Notes: a model not told the origin generated them from the sequence alone. Numbered from the stretch's first letter, positions 17,469 to 27,774 are shown. The stretch is DNA of 64,000 nt from Betaproteobacteria bacterium GR16-43 (GCA_001953215.1 CP019169.1:2914001-2978000), one strand, 5' to 3'. Made by a program: numbers and translations.

Positions 17469-19180
17469 GGGGCCGCCGGCTCCCAGTGCTCCACCAGCAG
17501 CTGCAGCGACTCGACGCCCTGGTACTCGTTCAGGTCCAGCCGATAGACCGCGTCGATCGCATCGGGGAGCGGATCGGCTGACCCGAAGCGCATCGCGGAC
17601 AGGTTGCGGCCCTCGCGCCGCAACGCGAGCTTGCGGTGGTGCTCGCCCACGACACGCTGCGAGTGCACCTCGAAGCGCCCGATGAAGCGCGGCTCGGGGA
17701 ATCCCTGGCCCCAGACCGTTTCGCGCAGCAGGCGCGCGAAGCCGGCGGTGAGATCGGCCGACGCAAGTTCCCCATCCACGTCGATGCGCCGCGCGAGATC
17801 CGCGGGGCCGAGCATTTCGCGCGCGGTGGCCTCGAACGCGGCGCGGAAGGATTCGAGCCCACCCGCGTTCAGCGTGAGCCCGGCCGCGGCCGCGTGGCCC
17901 CCGAAGCGCTCGATCAACCCCGGCCGGCGCTTGTCCACGAGATCCAGCACGTCGCGCAGGTGCAGGCCCGGAATGGAGCGCCCCGAACCCTTGAGGCGCC
18001 CGTCGGCATCGCTCGCGAACGCGAACACCGGGCGATGGAAGCGGTCCTTCAGGCGCGAGGCGAGCAGGCCCACGACGCCCGCGTGCCAATCGGGATGGTG
18101 CAGGCTCAACGTGAAGCCGTCGCCCGGATCCACGCCTTCCAGCAGCGCGAGCGCGGAGGCCTGCATGTCCACCTCGATCTCGCGGCGTTCCCGGTTCAGC
18201 TTGTCGAGCTTTCCGGCCAGCTCGCGGGCCCTCGCTTCGTCGGTCGCGAGCAGGCATTCGATGCCGACCGACATGTCGTCGAGGCGCCCGGCGGCATTGA
18301 TGCGGGGCCCGACCACGAAGGCGAGGTCGTACACCGTGGCCCGTGCGACCGAGCGGCCCCCGGCCTCCAGCAGCGCGAGGATTCCCGGAGCCGCGCGCCC
18401 GGCGCGAATGCGCGCGAGGCCCTGCGCCACGAGGATGCGATTGTTCGCATCGAGCCGGACCACGTCGGCTACCGTTCCGAGGGCCACGATGTCCAGCAGC
18501 TCCGCGAGCGCAGGCTCGGGCTTCGAAGCGAAGGCCCCGCGTTGCCGCAGTTCCGCACGCAGCGCGAGCATCACGTAGAAGATCACGCCCACGCCCGCCA
18601 GGTGCTTGCTCGGGAATCCGCAGCCATCCTGGTTGGGATTCACGATGCAGGCGGCCGCGGGACGTTCGGCGCCCGGCAAGTGATGGTCCGTGACGAGCAC
18701 GCGCATGCCGAGCCGGTTGGCTTCGGCCACGCCGGCCACCGCGGCGATGCCGTTGTCCACCGTGATCAGGATGGCGGGCGATCGCTGCGCCGCTTCGCGC
18801 ACGATCTCCGGCGTGAGCCCGTAGCCGTGCTCGAAGCGATTCGGCACGAGGTAGTCGACCACCGCCCCCATCGACCGCAACGAGCGAACCGCGACGGCGC
18901 ACGCGGTCGCGCCGTCGGCATCGTAGTCCGCAATGACCAGCAGGCGTTCGGAGTGCTCGATCGCATCGGCCAGCAAGCGCGCCGCGTCCTCGATGTGCGC
19001 GAGCTGCCCGGGGGCGACGAGCGCCGCGAAGGCGGTTTCGATCTCGCGCATCTCGCCGACGCCGCGCGCCGCATAGAGCCGCGCCAGGCGCGGGTCGCAG
19101 CCCGCTTCCACGAGGCGCTGCAACGCCGCGGGGTCGATGGGCCGATGGGCGATTTCCATGCGGATCGGCGCTTCAGGCAT
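17465..19180 (-). CDS. recJ: Single-stranded-DNA-specific 5'-3' exonuclease RecJ
   Basis: A 571-residue DHH-family nuclease of standard length. Manganese-binding motifs are clear: DYDADGATA (residues ~84-92), VDNG, TDHH (~165) and the DHHA1 domain with GGHAAAAGLTL (~455). RecJ digests 5' single strands in recombination and mismatch repair and works with RecFOR. The ATG at 19180 lies inside the end of the upstream gene (8 bp overlap); ATG 19159 (MEIAHRP) is an alternative start. The stop shares a CTAG with the displaced end of the convergent binding-protein gene. Confidence 0.93.
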   Translation of the reverse strand: MPEAPIRMEIAHRPIDPAALQRLVEAGCDPRLARLYAARGVGEMREIETAFAALVAPGQLAHIEDAARLLADAIEHSERLLVIADYDADGATACAVAVRSLRSMGAVVDYLVPNRFEHGYGLTPEIVREAAQRSPAILITVDNGIAAVAGVAEANRLGMRVLVTDHHLPGAERPAAACIVNPNQDGCGFPSKHLAGVGVIFYVMLALRAELRQRGAFASKPEPALAELLDIVALGTVADVVRLDANNRILVAQGLARIRAGRAAPGILALLEAGGRSVARATVYDLAFVVGPRINAAGRLDDMSVGIECLLATDEARARELAGKLDKLNRERREIEVDMQASALALLEGVDPGDGFTLSLHHPDWHAGVVGLLASRLKDRFHRPVFAFASDADGRLKGSGRSIPGLHLRDVLDLVDKRRPGLIERFGGHAAAAGLTLNAGGLESFRAAFEATAREMLGPADLARRIDVDGELASADLTAGFARLLRETVWGQGFPEPRFIGRFEVHSQRVVGEHHRKLALRREGRNLSAMRFGSADPLPDAIDAVYRLDLNEYQGVESLQLLVEHWEPAAP

Positions 19181-20168
19181 GGTCGACCAGCGGCCGGGGC
19201 CGCTTCAGCCAGCGCCAACGCGCCGCCTTCGTGACGGTGGCCACGAGCGTCGCGTTCTCGCCGGGAAGGACGAGCGTGAGGGGGGCGAAGCGCGCGAAGT
19301 CGCCGTCGATCGCGGCGAACCAGTCCTGCTCCAGCCGGCGGCCCGCCTCGCACCACGCCTCGACGTCGCCGGAGCGGATCGGGCGCGTGAGCGTGTCCAG
19401 CACGGCGAGCGTGTTTCGCGGTCCGTCGAGGTTGCGCGGGGAAGCGGGCAGGGCCTCGCAGGCCACGCCGGAAATCGTGGCCAATCCGCGGGCCAGCGCC
19501 TCGTTCGCGACGATGCGATCGAAGGGAGGCACCGGTGGCGGCGGCAGGCGGCCTTCGCCCCAGAGCCACACGCTGTTCAGGGCCGGAGCGCCGCGCGCAT
19601 CCCGCGCCTGGTTGACCGCGTGATTCGACATGACCATCTGCGCCTCGGTCAGGGCCGAGCGCCAGTTGAAGCGGCCCTTCACCACCGGCAGCGAACCGAA
19701 GATGTCGCGTCCGGCGACTGCATCCAGCGGCGTGGTGGACGGTGCCTCGCCTTCGGGGACGCGCACGTACCAGCGCTCCGGCACGGGCGCCGTGAACTTC
19801 AGTCCATCGTCCTTGAAATGCGTGTTCAGCGACGCGACCAGGGCCCAGGCTTCGTCCTGCGTGACGCCGAGGCCGGCCGCGTCGTGGAGCGCCACGAGGT
19901 CGCGCTCGATGCGCAGGTGCACGGGATCCGCGCGCAGCCACGAGCCTTCGCGCGGCTCCACGTCTCCCGCGAGCGAGATCGCGGCGAACGCGGGCGGCGG
20001 CGCGAGTTTCCACGCGCGCGCAAGCCAGGCCGAACCGCTTCCGGCGGGGAGGCGCTCGACGTCGGCGCGCGCGAGCCAGCGCTCCATCGTCGCCAGGCGC
20101 AGCGCGCGCAGGGCCGCAGGGGCGTCGCGCGGCGCCAGCAGGTCGGGAATGAGGAGGGTGAGGGGCAC
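19173..20168 (-). CDS. COG4255/RpfE-like protein of unknown function
   Basis: A 331-residue cytosolic protein often annotated as a phosphoglycerate-mutase-like or RpfE-type regulatory protein in betaproteobacteria. Visible hallmarks are LTLLIPDLL at the N-terminus, PREGSWLRADPVHLRIERD in the middle, RWYVRVPEG, and NSVWLWGEGRLP near residue 200, a pattern shared by this family, in which the phosphomutase metal-binding residues are not evident. It overlaps recJ by 8 bp and is a regular recJ neighbour in this group, so a link to recJ expression or DNA metabolism is possible. No catalytic motif can be assigned from sequence alone. Confidence 0.65.
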   Translation of the reverse strand: MPLTLLIPDLLAPRDAPAALRALRLATMERWLARADVERLPAGSGSAWLARAWKLAPPPAFAAISLAGDVEPREGSWLRADPVHLRIERDLVALHDAAGLGVTQDEAWALVASLNTHFKDDGLKFTAPVPERWYVRVPEGEAPSTTPLDAVAGRDIFGSLPVVKGRFNWRSALTEAQMVMSNHAVNQARDARGAPALNSVWLWGEGRLPPPPVPPFDRIVANEALARGLATISGVACEALPASPRNLDGPRNTLAVLDTLTRPIRSGDVEAWCEAGRRLEQDWFAAIDGDFARFAPLTLVLPGENATLVATVTKAARWRWLKRPRPLVDHA

Positions 20169-20207
20169 GAAACTTATCGCCGGGGCGGGAGTCGATGGGT
20201 TGCCCCG

Positions 20208-20226
20208 CGATTATCGGGGATAATCG
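20208..20226. promoter_or_regulatory. CGATTAT-N5-ATAATCG inverted repeat upstream of lolC/E
   Basis: A perfect 7 bp inverted repeat with a 5 bp spacer, 55 bp before the lolC/E start, in the gap between two divergent genes. It could be an operator or contain a GATAAT -10 box; the sequence does not decide. Confidence 0.35.
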
Positions 20227-20280
20227 AGGGCTCCAAGCCTCACATCCCGAACAACGGCAAATAAAGAGACCGTCCCTCCC

Positions 20281-21517
20281 TTGCAACCCTTCGAGCTCTT
20301 CGTCGGCCTGCGCTACACGCGCGCCAAGCGCCGCAACAACTTCATCTCCTTCATCTCGTTCATCTCGATCCTCGGGATCGCGCTGGGCATCGCCGCGCTG
20401 GTCACGGTGATGTCCGTGATGAACGGGTTCGAGAAGGAGATCCGCACCCGCATCCTCGGCGTGGCGGCCCACATCCAGATCATGGGCATGGACAAGGGCC
20501 TGGCCGACTGGAAGTCCGTCGCGGCCGAGGCGAAGAAGAACCCGGCCGTCATCGGCGCCGCGCCCTACGTGCTGGGCCAGGGGCTGCTGTCGACCGGCGG
20601 CGGCGTGCGTGGCGTCTTCGTGCGCGGCATCCTCCCCGAGCTGGAAGGGGAAGTGGCCGACATCGGCCGGCACATGCAGGCCGGGCAGATGGCGGACTTG
20701 AAGTCCGGCGAGTTCGGCATCGTGCTGGGCGCCAACCTGGCGTCGGGCCTGCGCGTGGGCGTGGGCGACCGGGTGACCCTCATCGCGCCCCAGGGGCAGG
20801 TCACCCCGGCCGGGCTCGTCCCGCGGCTGAAGCAGTTCAAGGTCGTCGGCATCTTCAAGGTCGACCACAACGAGTACGACTCGTCGCTCGCGATGACGCA
20901 TCTCGAGGACGCGCAACTGCTCTACCGCCTGCAGGACACGGTGAGCGGCGTGCGCCTGAAGACCCGCGACATCTACGAAGCCCCGAGCGTGGCGCGGGCG
21001 CTCACGCGCACCATCACCACCGAGGCGTACGTGAGCGACTGGACGCAGCAGAACGTGAACTACTTCCGCGCCATCCAGATCGAGAAGCGGATGATGTTCA
21101 TCATCCTCACGCTCATCATCCTGGTGGCGGCCATCAACGTGGTCTCCACGCTGGTGATGGTCGTGACCGAGAAGCATCCGGACATCGCGATCCTGCGCAC
21201 GCTCGGCGCGGCGCCTTCGAGCATCATGAAGATCTTCGTGGTCCAGGGCGCCGTGATCGGCCTGGTGGGCACGATCACCGGCGTGGTGCTGGGCATCCTG
21301 CTGGCCCTCAACATCGACACCGTGGTGCCGTTCGTCGAGCGCGCCTTCGGCTTCCAGATCCTCTCGCGCGAGGTCTACTACATCAGCGAGCTGCCTTCCG
21401 ACCTGCATTGGGGCGACGTGGGCTACGTGGTGGCGATCTCGCTCGCGCTCTCGTTCCTCGCCACGCTCTATCCCAGCTGGCGGGCCTCGCGCATCAATCC
21501 CGCCGAGGCGCTTCGGT

Positions 21518-21525
<8 letters not shown>
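20281..21525 (+). CDS. lolC: Lipoprotein-releasing ABC transporter permease LolC/LolE
   Basis: A 414-residue inner-membrane protein with one N-terminal helix (~22-48), a large periplasmic MacB-like domain (~50-265) and three C-terminal helices ending in the FtsX signature region [18 protein letters not shown]. With LolD it extracts outer-membrane lipoproteins from the inner membrane for LolA. Only one permease gene is present here, as in bacteria with a LolF-type or single LolC/E arrangement, so C versus E cannot be settled. The start codon is TTG at 20281, the only one before the conserved [21 protein letters not shown] segment. It overlaps lolD by 8 bp. Confidence 0.88.
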
Positions 21526-22201
<676 letters not shown>

Positions 22202-22202
22202 C

Positions 22203-23330
22203 GTGAGCGCCGACGACCTCTCGAAGTTGTGCGCCCTGGTGGGCCGTGAGCGCGAAGCGCTGCTGGCCGACTGGCGCCGGCAGGTCCGCGAGCTACCGTC
22301 GGCCAAGGGACTCGACGTTCCCACGCTGAACGACCACATCCCCATGCTGATCGACGAGTTGCGCGAGGCCCTGCGGCGCGGCTCCGACGAAACCATCCCC
22401 GAGGCCCTGAGCGAGGGAAGTTCGCCGGCCCACGGCGAGCAGCGGTTCGAGGACGCCTTCGATATCGAGGAGATCGTCGCGGAATACAACATCCTGCGCG
22501 GCTGCGTGCACGACCTCGCGGATTCCAACGGCCTGCGCCTGCAGGGGCGGCCCTTCCACATCGTCAATCGCGTGCTCGACGGGGCCATCGGCCTCGCGGT
22601 GCAGGCGTACGCGACCGAGAAGGCCCTCGAAGTGCAGCGCCGCCGCGAGGAATACCTCACGTTCGTGGCGCACGACATTCGCACGCCGTTGAACGCCATG
22701 GCGATGGCGGTGATGGTCCTGGAACGCACCCTGCCGGAGCGTGAGAACGTCCCGCAGGTCGGGAAGATGCTGAAAAGCCTGGGGCGCAACGTGCAGCAGG
22801 TCGCGGGACTGGTCGCCAAGGTCATCGAGGAGAACTCGCACTCGGAGACCGAGCTCGGCGTGAAGCTGGAGCGCCGGCCGTTCGACCTGTGGGCCCTGGT
22901 GGAGTCGCTGATTCTCGACCTGCACCCGGTGGCCGGCACCGACAGCACCCAACTCGTGAACGAGGTGCCGGACGACCTGGTCGCCATTGCGGATGCCAAC
23001 CTCGTGCGCCGCGTCTTCCAGAACCTGATCGCCAACAGCATCAAGTACACGCCGCGCGGGCGCATCGAGATCGGTGCGCGCGAAGTCGAGTCGGGGTCCG
23101 TCGAATGCTGGGTGGCCGACAACGGGATGGGTATTTCTCCCGATCTCCTCGCCCGGGTGTTCCACAAGGGCGAGACCGATCCCGAAGGCGGCGACGGACT
23201 AGGCCTGGGGCTCGCCATCGTGAAGACCTTCGTGGAGGCGCACGGTGGCCTGGTGAGCGTCGAGAGCCGCGAAGGCGAGGGCAGCCGCTTCCGGTTCACG
23301 CTGCCACGAGCGGCAGCGGCCGGCGCCTAG
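22203..23330 (+). CDS. Sensor histidine kinase with RsbRD-like N-terminal domain
   Basis: A soluble 375-residue kinase. Residues ~1-140 form an all-helical sensor resembling the RsbT co-antagonist N-terminal domain (HIPMLIDELREALRRG and FDIEEIVAEYNILRGCV). HisKA follows with H157 (FVAHDIRTPLNAM), then the ATPase domain with N box (FQNLIANSIKYTP), DNGMGI and GLGLGLAIVK. No receiver gene is adjacent. The GTG start lies one base after lolD, so it may be expressed with the lipoprotein-release genes; an envelope-stress role is conceivable but unsupported. Confidence 0.8.
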   Translation: MSADDLSKLCALVGREREALLADWRRQVRELPSAKGLDVPTLNDHIPMLIDELREALRRGSDETIPEALSEGSSPAHGEQRFEDAFDIEEIVAEYNILRGCVHDLADSNGLRLQGRPFHIVNRVLDGAIGLAVQAYATEKALEVQRRREEYLTFVAHDIRTPLNAMAMAVMVLERTLPERENVPQVGKMLKSLGRNVQQVAGLVAKVIEENSHSETELGVKLERRPFDLWALVESLILDLHPVAGTDSTQLVNEVPDDLVAIADANLVRRVFQNLIANSIKYTPRGRIEIGAREVESGSVECWVADNGMGISPDLLARVFHKGETDPEGGDGLGLGLAIVKTFVEAHGGLVSVESREGEGSRFRFTLPRAAAAGA

Positions 23331-23342
23331 CGCACCCGCGGC

Positions 23343-23825
23343 CTACTTGGCTCGCGTGCAGGCCGCGAAGGGCAGGAAGAGCTCGTCGCTCGCGGCGCGC
23401 GCGCGGACGTCGTCCATCTTCCGCGCCTCGTAGCCGCCCTTCACCTGCTGGTCGTTCGCCACGCGCAGGTACAGCTTGTTGCCTTCGCGCTTGTAGCGCA
23501 GGAAGAACCACTTCGCGTTCGGCGCCACCTCGAGCACGTTGATCACCACGGCCGAGTCGATCTTCGAGCCGTGCGCGCGGTAACGCGAGGTCTTGTCGCC
23601 GTCCGTCCACGTCGCGTCGTAGACCCATTGGTCCACGTTGCGAAGGGTGAGCGTGGCCTTGTCCTGCGGGCGCAGCGGCGGGTCGGGCACGCAGGTCCAC
23701 GAACCCAGGACAGTCGTGTCGTAGGGCACGGCGCCGGCGGGCGAGAGCGGCTTGGTCGATTCGTAGCAGCCGGCGAAGAGCGTCACGGCGAGGAGGACTA
23801 CCAGCGGCGGGATGAAGGATTTCAC
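23343..23825 (-). CDS. Putative lipoprotein of unknown function
   Basis: A 160-residue protein with a lipoprotein signal: hydrophobic segment then LFAGC, which places the lipidated cysteine at residue 20. The mature part has two clear beta-rich stretches (VLGSWTCVPDPP and WFFLRYKREGNKLYLRVAND) and a basic C-terminus containing a further Cys. I do not recognise the family. It converges on the kinase gene (12 bp apart) and follows the glycosylase gene by 10 bp, so it is probably transcribed with it. Confidence 0.65.
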   Translation of the reverse strand: MKSFIPPLVVLLAVTLFAGCYESTKPLSPAGAVPYDTTVLGSWTCVPDPPLRPQDKATLTLRNVDQWVYDATWTDGDKTSRYRAHGSKIDSAVVINVLEVAPNAKWFFLRYKREGNKLYLRVANDQQVKGGYEARKMDDVRARAASDELFLPFAACTRAK

Positions 23826-23835
23826 CGGGTCACTT

Positions 23836-24453
23836 TCAGTATTCGACCGGTACCGGGTCGAGCGAGCGCCAAAGGTACCACGTCGCCACGGTGCTCCACG
23901 GCTTCCACGCGGCGCCGATGGCGCGGATTTCGGCGAGCGTCAACGCCTCGCCGTCGTTGTAGTGCAATTCGACCGCGCGCCGCAGCCCGAGATCCCCGAC
24001 CGGCAGCACGTCGGGTCTCAGGAGATGGAACATGAGGAACATCTCCGCGCTCCAGCGCCCGATGCCGCGCACCTGCACCAGCTCCTCGATGATCGCCTCG
24101 TCGTCCATCTTCGGCCAGCGCCGGGGCTTCACCTTGCCGCCATGGAAATGGGTGGCCAAATCGCGCAGGTACGTGGCCTTCGCGCGCGAAAGGCCGCATT
24201 CGCGCAGGCGCTCCTCGGCCAGTGCCAGCACCAGCGGCGGCTTCATGCCCCCGGCGGCCGAATGGAAGCGATCCCAGATCGACTGGGCCGCCTTGACCGA
24301 GATCTGCTGTCCGACGATGGAGCGGGCGAGCGTCTGGAAGGCGTCGCCGCGCGAAGCGAGGCTTGCATCGCCGTGCTTGCGGATGATCTTGCGCAGCTTC
24401 GCGTCGCGCTTCGCGAGGGCGGTCTTCGCTTCGATCCAGTAGTCCGGGGTCAT
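23836..24453 (-). CDS. DNA-3-methyladenine glycosylase II (AlkA-type, HhH-GPD)
   Basis: A 205-residue HhH-GPD glycosylase that excises alkylated purines during base excision repair. Motifs: LARSIVGQQISVKAA (residues ~42-56), the helix-hairpin-helix VRGIGRWSAEMFL (~128-140) and the catalytic Asp D154 in PVGDLGLR. It lacks the AlkA N-terminal domain and the FeS cluster of Nth/MutY, as in the short bacterial AlkA/Mag1-type enzymes. The DUF2062 gene ends 10 bp upstream of its start. Confidence 0.87.
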   Translation of the reverse strand: MTPDYWIEAKTALAKRDAKLRKIIRKHGDASLASRGDAFQTLARSIVGQQISVKAAQSIWDRFHSAAGGMKPPLVLALAEERLRECGLSRAKATYLRDLATHFHGGKVKPRRWPKMDDEAIIEELVQVRGIGRWSAEMFLMFHLLRPDVLPVGDLGLRRAVELHYNDGEALTLAEIRAIGAAWKPWSTVATWYLWRSLDPVPVEY

Positions 24454-24463
24454 GTCTTCTCGC

Positions 24464-25030
24464 TCAGCGGCCCGCGGCCGCGCGCTCGGCGCGCACGCTC
24501 GACCGGCGGCGCCAGGCGACCGTTACCGCGACGCGCCACACCACCATCGTCACGACGTAGCCCAGGATCGCGCTCAGCGTGAGCTGGATCGCGAGCCCGA
24601 TCAGGAGCGTGTCGCCGAGCGAGGCGACCCATCGCATGAGCTCCGGAATGTAGTGCACGACACTCGACCAGGACCATTCGAGGTCCTTCGGCATCGCGAG
24701 CGGCGCGTTGTCGCCGGTGACGAGCCGGCCGATGTTGTAGGCCAGGACGTAGAGCGGCACGAAGGTGAAGGGGTTGGTGTAGAGCGTGGCGAACATCGCG
24801 GCGGGGATGTTGGCGCGCAACGGGATGGCGATGAGCGCGGCGAAGAGCATCTGCACCGGGCCCGGGATCATGCCGGTGACGAGGCCGATCGCGATGCCGA
24901 GTGCCACGCCGCGGCGGTGCAGGTGCCAGAGCCGGGGATGGGCGAGCACGGGCGCGCACCACTGCAGCCATTTGTGGGCGCGAATGGAGTCGGGGTCCGG
25001 TAGCCAGGATCGAAGTTTGCGTCGGAACAT
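24464..25030 (-). CDS. DUF2062 membrane protein
   Basis: A 188-residue inner-membrane protein with a basic N-terminus (MFRRKLRSWLPDPDS) and three to four hydrophobic segments. The family pattern is clear: GVALGIAIGLVTGMIPGPVQM, then RANIPAAMFATLYTNPFTFVPLY. Members are conserved in proteobacteria, often next to comEC, as here where comEC is divergent 39 bp away. The function is unknown. ATG 25030 is chosen at the start of the conserved N-terminus; the frame is open further upstream but crosses the comEC promoter region. Confidence 0.8.
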   Translation of the reverse strand: MFRRKLRSWLPDPDSIRAHKWLQWCAPVLAHPRLWHLHRRGVALGIAIGLVTGMIPGPVQMLFAALIAIPLRANIPAAMFATLYTNPFTFVPLYVLAYNIGRLVTGDNAPLAMPKDLEWSWSSVVHYIPELMRWVASLGDTLLIGLAIQLTLSAILGYVVTMVVWRVAVTVAWRRRSSVRAERAAAGR

Positions 25031-25069
25031 GTCGTCGCGCCGTCGAAGCGGCGCGTTAGTGATTCTATC

Positions 25070-27463
25070 TTGCGACCCTTCGCGCTCGGCTTCGTTCTCG
25101 GTACGTGGTGGCTGCAGCATCGATCTTCGCTGCCGGAGGGGTCCTACGCCGCGTTGGGGGCCGCGCTGCTGCTGGCGTGCGCCCTGGTCCCGGCACGTCA
25201 TCGCGTGCTGCGCGTTTGCGTTTGCCTGGGCGCGGGCGCGTTGCTCGGCATCGGCCTCGGGGCGTGGCGCGCCGAACTACGCCTGGCCGATGCATTGCCC
25301 TTCGAATGGGAAGGCCGCGATGTGGAAGTGACCGGCCTCGTTGCCAGCCTGCCGCAGCCGGGTGAGCGAGGCACGCGTTTCGCCTTCGACGTGGAGTCGG
25401 TCGCAACCCAGGGCGCCATCGTCCCGCCGCGCGTGGCGCTCACGTGGTATGTCGATCGTCCCCGCGCGGATCGGGAGACGCTTCCGCCACGGCTGGTTGC
25501 GGGGGAACGCTGGAGGCTCACGGTGCGCCTGAAGCGCCCGCGGGGGCTCGCCAATCCGCACGGCTTCGACTTCGAGGCGTGGGCCCTGGAACGCGGGTTG
25601 CGCGCCGGGGGCTACGTGCGCTCGAAGGAATCGCCGGCCCGGCTCGCGGCGCGCGTCGACGGCTGGCCGTACACGCTGCACCGCTGGCGCGGCGAACTGC
25701 GCGATCGCATGCTCGCGCACCTCGGCGAGGGACGGTTTCGCGGCGTGCTCGTGGCGCTGGCCCTCGGGGACCAGGATGCGATCGCGGCCGCCGACTGGCA
25801 GGTCTTCTGGCGCACGGGCGTGGGCCACCTGATGAGCATCTCGGGGCTGCACATCACCATGCTGGCGGCGCTGGCCGCGGCGGTCGCGGCGTTCGCCTGG
25901 CTGCGCGTTCCCGCGCTCGCGTTGCGATGGCCCGCCCGCAAGGTGGCGCTCTCCGTGGGCGTGGTCGTGGCACTGGCGTACGCGTTGCTGACGGGCTTCG
26001 CCGTTCCCGCGCAGCGCACGGTCCTCATGCTCGCCACCGTCGCGGCTTGCGTGCTTGCCGATCGCCATGGGTCCCCTTCGCGCGTGCTGGCGCTGGCGGC
26101 CCTCGTGGTGGTGTGCGCCGATCCGTGGGCCGTGCTCGCCGCGGGCTTCTGGCTCTCGTTCGGCGCGGTGGCGGCCATCTTCTACGCCTTCGCGCTGCGC
26201 ACGGGCCAGCCCGGCCGGTTGCAAGGCGCCGTCGTCGAGCAGCTTGCGGTCACGGTCGTGATGGCGCCGATGATGCTCGCCATCTTCCAGGAAGTGTCGC
26301 TGGTATCGCCGCTCGCCAACGCATTCGCGATTCCGGTGGTGAGCCTCGTGGTCGTGCCGCTCACATTGGCCGGGGTCTTCCTCGATGTCGGTGCGCTGCT
26401 CGAGGCCGCGCACGCGTTGATGGCGTGGCTCATGGTGCCGCTCGAGGCGCTCGCGGCCCTGCCGGGCGCGGTGCTGGAAAGCCACGCGCCGGTCGGATGG
26501 ACCGTGGCTTGCGGGGTGGCGGGCTGCGCGTGGCTGCTGGCGCCGCGAGGCTTCCCGCTGCGGATCCTCGCGTTCGCGTGGGTGGCGCCGATGTTCCTCG
26601 TGCTGCCGCCGCGCCCGCCGCCCGGCGAAGCGTGGGTGGACGTGCTCGATGTCGGCCAGGGCCTCGCGGTGGTCGTGCGCACCGCTTCGCATGCGCTGGT
26701 GTACGACACGGGTCCCTCGTGGAGCGCGGAGTCGGACTCGGGCAGCCGCATCGTCGTGCCGTTCCTGCGCGGCGAAGGCTTGCGGCATCTCGATGGCCTC
26801 GTCGTCTCGCATGCGGATGACGACCACGCGGGCGGCGCGCCTTCCGTGGCGGCCGCTCGTGCGCCGGATTGGTTGCTGTCGTCCCTGCCCCTCGATGCGC
26901 CGCTACGCTCGCGCTTCGCGTTGGCCTGGCCGTGCGCGGCGGGGCAGGACTGGGAATGGGACGGCGTGCGCTTCCTGGTCGTGCATCCGTCGGAAGCGCA
27001 ACGCGATGAGGTGCGGCGCAAGGAGAACGACCGCTCGTGCGTGTTGCGCGTGTCGGCGCAAGGCGCATCCGCGTTGCTCACGGGCGATGCCGAGGCGCGC
27101 AGCGAATCGGAAATGATCGCGAGGGGCGCGGCGCTGCTGCGGTCCGACGTGCTCGTGGTTCCGCACCATGGGTCGAAGACGTCGTCCACGGCACGATTCC
27201 TCGATGCGGTGGCGCCGACGATGGCCGTGAATTCGCTCGGCTACCGCAACCGGTTCCGCCATCCGCACGAAAGCGTCGTGCACCGCTATGCCGAGCGCGC
27301 CATTGTCACCTGGCGCACCGACGAGCTGGGCGCGTTGCGGATCGTGCTGCCGGTGAATGGATTCCCGCGCATCGTCCGCCTCGCGCCCCCCGATCGCTAC
27401 TGGAGCGACCGACCGTTGCTTAGGGGTCAGACCCCTGACGTTCTTGCCGAAGGGTCCCGCTAG
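25070..27463 (+). CDS. comEC: DNA internalisation channel ComEC/Rec2
   Basis: A 797-residue polytopic membrane protein: N-terminal DUF4131 OB-type domain (~1-180), competence membrane domain (~215-500, with GVGHLMSISGLHITML and FAVPAQRT) and a C-terminal metallo-beta-lactamase-like domain (~535-780, SHADDDHAGG and VVPHHGSKTSS). It transports single-stranded DNA across the inner membrane during transformation. The start is TTG at 25070. The last ~15 codons run through a GGGGTC-A-GACCCC palindrome, so the C-terminal tail LLRGQTPDVLAEGSR is probably repeat-derived. The TAG shares CTAG with a convergent small gene. Confidence 0.92.
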   Translation: MRPFALGFVLGTWWLQHRSSLPEGSYAALGAALLLACALVPARHRVLRVCVCLGAGALLGIGLGAWRAELRLADALPFEWEGRDVEVTGLVASLPQPGERGTRFAFDVESVATQGAIVPPRVALTWYVDRPRADRETLPPRLVAGERWRLTVRLKRPRGLANPHGFDFEAWALERGLRAGGYVRSKESPARLAARVDGWPYTLHRWRGELRDRMLAHLGEGRFRGVLVALALGDQDAIAAADWQVFWRTGVGHLMSISGLHITMLAALAAAVAAFAWLRVPALALRWPARKVALSVGVVVALAYALLTGFAVPAQRTVLMLATVAACVLADRHGSPSRVLALAALVVVCADPWAVLAAGFWLSFGAVAAIFYAFALRTGQPGRLQGAVVEQLAVTVVMAPMMLAIFQEVSLVSPLANAFAIPVVSLVVVPLTLAGVFLDVGALLEAAHALMAWLMVPLEALAALPGAVLESHAPVGWTVACGVAGCAWLLAPRGFPLRILAFAWVAPMFLVLPPRPPPGEAWVDVLDVGQGLAVVVRTASHALVYDTGPSWSAESDSGSRIVVPFLRGEGLRHLDGLVVSHADDDHAGGAPSVAAARAPDWLLSSLPLDAPLRSRFALAWPCAAGQDWEWDGVRFLVVHPSEAQRDEVRRKENDRSCVLRVSAQGASALLTGDAEARSESEMIARGAALLRSDVLVVPHHGSKTSSTARFLDAVAPTMAVNSLGYRNRFRHPHESVVHRYAERAIVTWRTDELGALRIVLPVNGFPRIVRLAPPDRYWSDRPLLRGQTPDVLAEGSR
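27420..27438. repeat. GGGGTC-R-GACCCC palindrome, copy 1 (inside the comEC 3' end)
   Basis: TTAGGGGTC-A-GACCCCTGA: 9 bp arms with one mismatch around a central A. The same motif recurs at 36815-36833. Such palindromes occur in many copies in beta- and gammaproteobacterial genomes. Confidence 0.75.
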
Positions 27464-27651
27464 AACGTCGGGGCCGGAACCTCGGCAACCGCGGGCGTGG
27501 GAATCGCCGCGTGCATCTCACTGTACGGCGTGGGTGCGCTTGTGGGGCTGCTGGCCGCTTCGCCCATTTTCGCGGGCGGATGGGTCGAAGCGGATGCGGA
27601 AGCGATACCGACTGCAATTCCCGCGATGAACGAACCGAAGACCTTGATCAT
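27460..27651 (-). CDS. Small exported or membrane-anchored peptide, 63 residues
   Basis: A short gene with a good ribosome-binding site (AGGAGC, 8 bp before the ATG). The product starts with a hydrophobic signal or anchor segment (KVFGSFIAGIAVGIASASAS) followed by an Ala/Pro/Ser/Thr-rich tail without further motifs. The stop is TAG within a CTAG shared with the convergent comEC stop. I do not recognise it. The rest of the 311 bp gap between comEC and the dioxygenase (27652-27774) holds only presumed promoters. Confidence 0.5.
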   Translation of the reverse strand: MIKVFGSFIAGIAVGIASASASTHPPAKMGEAASSPTSAPTPYSEMHAAIPTPAVAEVPAPTF

Positions 27652-27774
27652 ATCGATGCTCCTGATGGCGCTGGTGACGGAGTTGATACGCGCCCGGAGC
27701 GGCGTGGATTTGGTGAATATTCAGCACTTTGCGTGTCGCCCCGCGGAGACGCCGCGCAGGAGTATCGTGGTCGC

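Noticed and set aside
24454..25069. Longer DUF2062 protein starting near 25201.
   Set aside because: The added segment lies antisense to the comEC 5' end and lacks the basic, conserved MFRRKLR start.
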